35,312 nucleotides of DNA from an uncultured beta proteobacterium. GTDB taxonomy: Bacteria; Pseudomonadota; Gammaproteobacteria; Burkholderiales; Burkholderiaceae_C. Position numbers and translations under genes: made by a program. Under the pieces are notes generated by a model. That model ran no database searches, was not told where the DNA came from, and worked only from the letters and a program-made list of their open reading frames with translations. This document shows positions 34,222-35,312 of this stretch, one piece after another. Position 1 is the first letter of the stretch. Each line of letters opens with the position of its first letter. Location of the stretch: contig CAIRBF010000260.1 of the NCBI GenBank assembly GCA_903876715.1, positions 1 to 35,312 of the forward strand. Direction: 5' to 3'.

Positions 34222-34243
34222 GCCGGGCGCCGTGGCGCCCGGC
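34222..34243 (-). terminator. Stem-loop between phnS-like and phnT-like genes
   Basis: GCCGGGCGC (34222-34230) pairs perfectly with GCGCCCGGC (34235-34243) around a CGTG loop. It lies right after the binding-protein stop and before the ATPase start. Such hairpins after binding-protein genes usually protect the upstream RNA or reduce read-through, so that binding protein is made in excess over ATPase and permease. No T tract follows. Confidence 0.5.
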
Positions 34244-34258
34244 AGGGCTTGGACGCCA

Positions 34259-35281
34259 TCACCGACGCTCGGACTTGCCGTCGTAGCGCTTGATCCACTC
34301 AGCCAGGATGCGCTCGCGATTGTTCGCGGCCCAGGCGAAGTCCATCTTCACCAGGCGCTGCTCGTAGTCGGCGGGGATATTGGGCAGCGGCTGCGCCACG
34401 CCCGGCATCGCGGTGATGGCGAAATTCTTGCCGTACAGCACCATGGCGTCGCGGCTCGCGGCCCAGTCGGCCAGCTTCTTCGCGGCGTCGAGCTTCTTGG
34501 TGCCCTTGTGGATGGCGAAGGCCTCCAGGTCCCAGCCCAGGCCTTCCTTCGGGAAGACCAGGTCGATGGGGGCGCCGCGCGCCTTGTTGGTGTTGGCGCG
34601 GTACTCGAAGGAGATGCCGACCACGAATTCGCCGCTGGCGGCCATGTTGCAGGGCTTGGAGCCCGAGTGCGTGTACTGCGCGATGTTCTGGTGCAGCGCG
34701 TCCATGTACTTCCAGCCGCCGTCCTCACCCCACAGCGTGAGCCAGGCGGTGACGTCGAAGTAGCCGGTGCCCGAGGAGGCGGGGTTGGGCATCACCACCT
34801 GGCCCTTGTAGGCTGGCTTGGTCAGGTCCTGCCAGGTCTCGGGCTTGGGAATGCCGCGCTTTTGCGCCTCCACGGTGTTGAAGCACACGGTGGCGCCCCA
34901 GACGTCCATGCCGAACCAGGCCGGCGGGTTCTTGCGGTCGCGGTACTGGGCCGAGATCGCGCCCAGGTTCTTCGGCGCGTAGGACTCGAGCATGCCGTTG
35001 CTGTCCAGCAGGGCCAGGCTGGAGGCCGCCACGCCCATCACCACGTCAGCCTGCGGGTTGGCCTTCTCGGCCAGCAGCTTGGCGGTGATGACGCCGGTGG
35101 AGTCGCGCACCCACTTGATCTCGACGTTGGGCTCGACCTTGTTGAAGCCTTCCTGGTAGGCCTTGAGCTGGTCGGTCTCGAGCGCGGTGTAGACCAGCAG
35201 CTGGGTCTTTTGCGCCATCGCCCCGCCCACGGCGAGGCCGAGCAGCAGGCTGGTGACGAGCGGGAGGGTGGCGATGCGCAT
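34259..35281 (-). CDS. phnS: 2-aminoethylphosphonate ABC transporter substrate-binding protein
   Basis: A 340-residue periplasmic binding protein (family 1, AfuA/FbpA/PhnS type). MRIATLPLVTSLLLGLAVGG, followed by AMA, is a signal peptide cleaved before QKTQLLVYTALE. Further landmarks are ADVVMGVAASSLALLDSNGMLESYAP, WFGMDVWGATVCFNT, MPNPASSGTGYFDVTAWL and GISFEYRANTNKARGAPIDLVFP. FbpA-type iron ligands (paired Tyr) are not obvious. AGGAG lies five bases before the ATG. It leads the leftward phn operon; only 31 bp upstream are in the window, so the promoter and any regulator are out of view. Confidence 0.9.
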   Translation of the reverse strand: MRIATLPLVTSLLLGLAVGGAMAQKTQLLVYTALETDQLKAYQEGFNKVEPNVEIKWVRDSTGVITAKLLAEKANPQADVVMGVAASSLALLDSNGMLESYAPKNLGAISAQYRDRKNPPAWFGMDVWGATVCFNTVEAQKRGIPKPETWQDLTKPAYKGQVVMPNPASSGTGYFDVTAWLTLWGEDGGWKYMDALHQNIAQYTHSGSKPCNMAASGEFVVGISFEYRANTNKARGAPIDLVFPKEGLGWDLEAFAIHKGTKKLDAAKKLADWAASRDAMVLYGKNFAITAMPGVAQPLPNIPADYEQRLVKMDFAWAANNRERILAEWIKRYDGKSERR

Positions 35282-35312
35282 GTCGGCTCCTGAGGAAAGA
35301 CGTGAGTGGGGA

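Overview
The window is very GC-rich and densely coded, with strong third-position GC, many 4-base start/stop overlaps and GTG starts. A Bug-type extracytoplasmic receptor, stacked catabolic operons with GntR/FCD and ROK regulators, and a fused-permease aminoethylphosphonate transporter point to a Betaproteobacterium of the order Burkholderiales (Comamonadaceae or a Rubrivivax/Leptothrix-like lineage). This is inferred from gene content; there is no rRNA gene to confirm it. I saw no tRNA, IS element or CRISPR array.

Left part (1-7508) is small-molecule catabolism. A truncated polysaccharide-deacetylase-family gene diverges from an MBL-fold hydrolase. A GntR/FCD regulator and an SDR diverge from a five-gene operon: FAD monooxygenase, isocitrate-lyase/PEP-mutase-family lyase, isochorismatase-fold amidohydrolase, Asp/Glu-racemase-superfamily protein and Bug solute receptor. 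The set suggests hydroxylation or opening of a (hetero)aromatic ring, deamidation and C-C cleavage of a dicarboxylate; the substrate is unknown. Middle-left (7560-11925) holds an Lhr-type helicase overlapping a gene that fuses DUF1232, a membrane segment and a thermonuclease domain, then an SDR lacking the usual Tyr/Lys.

The centre (11978-27256) is a sugar divergon around an ROK repressor. Leftward: sugar ABC ATPase, PfkB kinase resembling YihV, FAD-linked oxidase, gamma-glutamyl-GABA-hydrolase-like amidase, aldehyde dehydrogenase and HAD phosphatase. Rightward: ROK regulator, FucI/AraA-like isomerase, GH31 glycosidase, sugar-binding protein, two permeases and an enolase-superfamily dehydratase. 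The glycosidase-isomerase-kinase order looks like sulfoglycolysis, but residues that bind the sulfonate in E. coli YihV and YihQ (as I recall them) are replaced in both homologues, so the substrate is probably a different sugar. A 16-base AT-rich motif lies over the ROK promoter and, inverted, about 250 bp inside the ROK gene: a likely operator pair.

The right part (27362-35281) is read leftward: aminoethylphosphonate binding protein, ATPase, fused permease and PhnW transaminase, then a PuuA-like gamma-glutamyl ligase and, beyond a large composite inverted repeat, an iron-type alcohol dehydrogenase. PuuC/PuuD-like genes in the sugar divergon and the PuuA-like gene here may form one gamma-glutamylation route split by the sugar genes.
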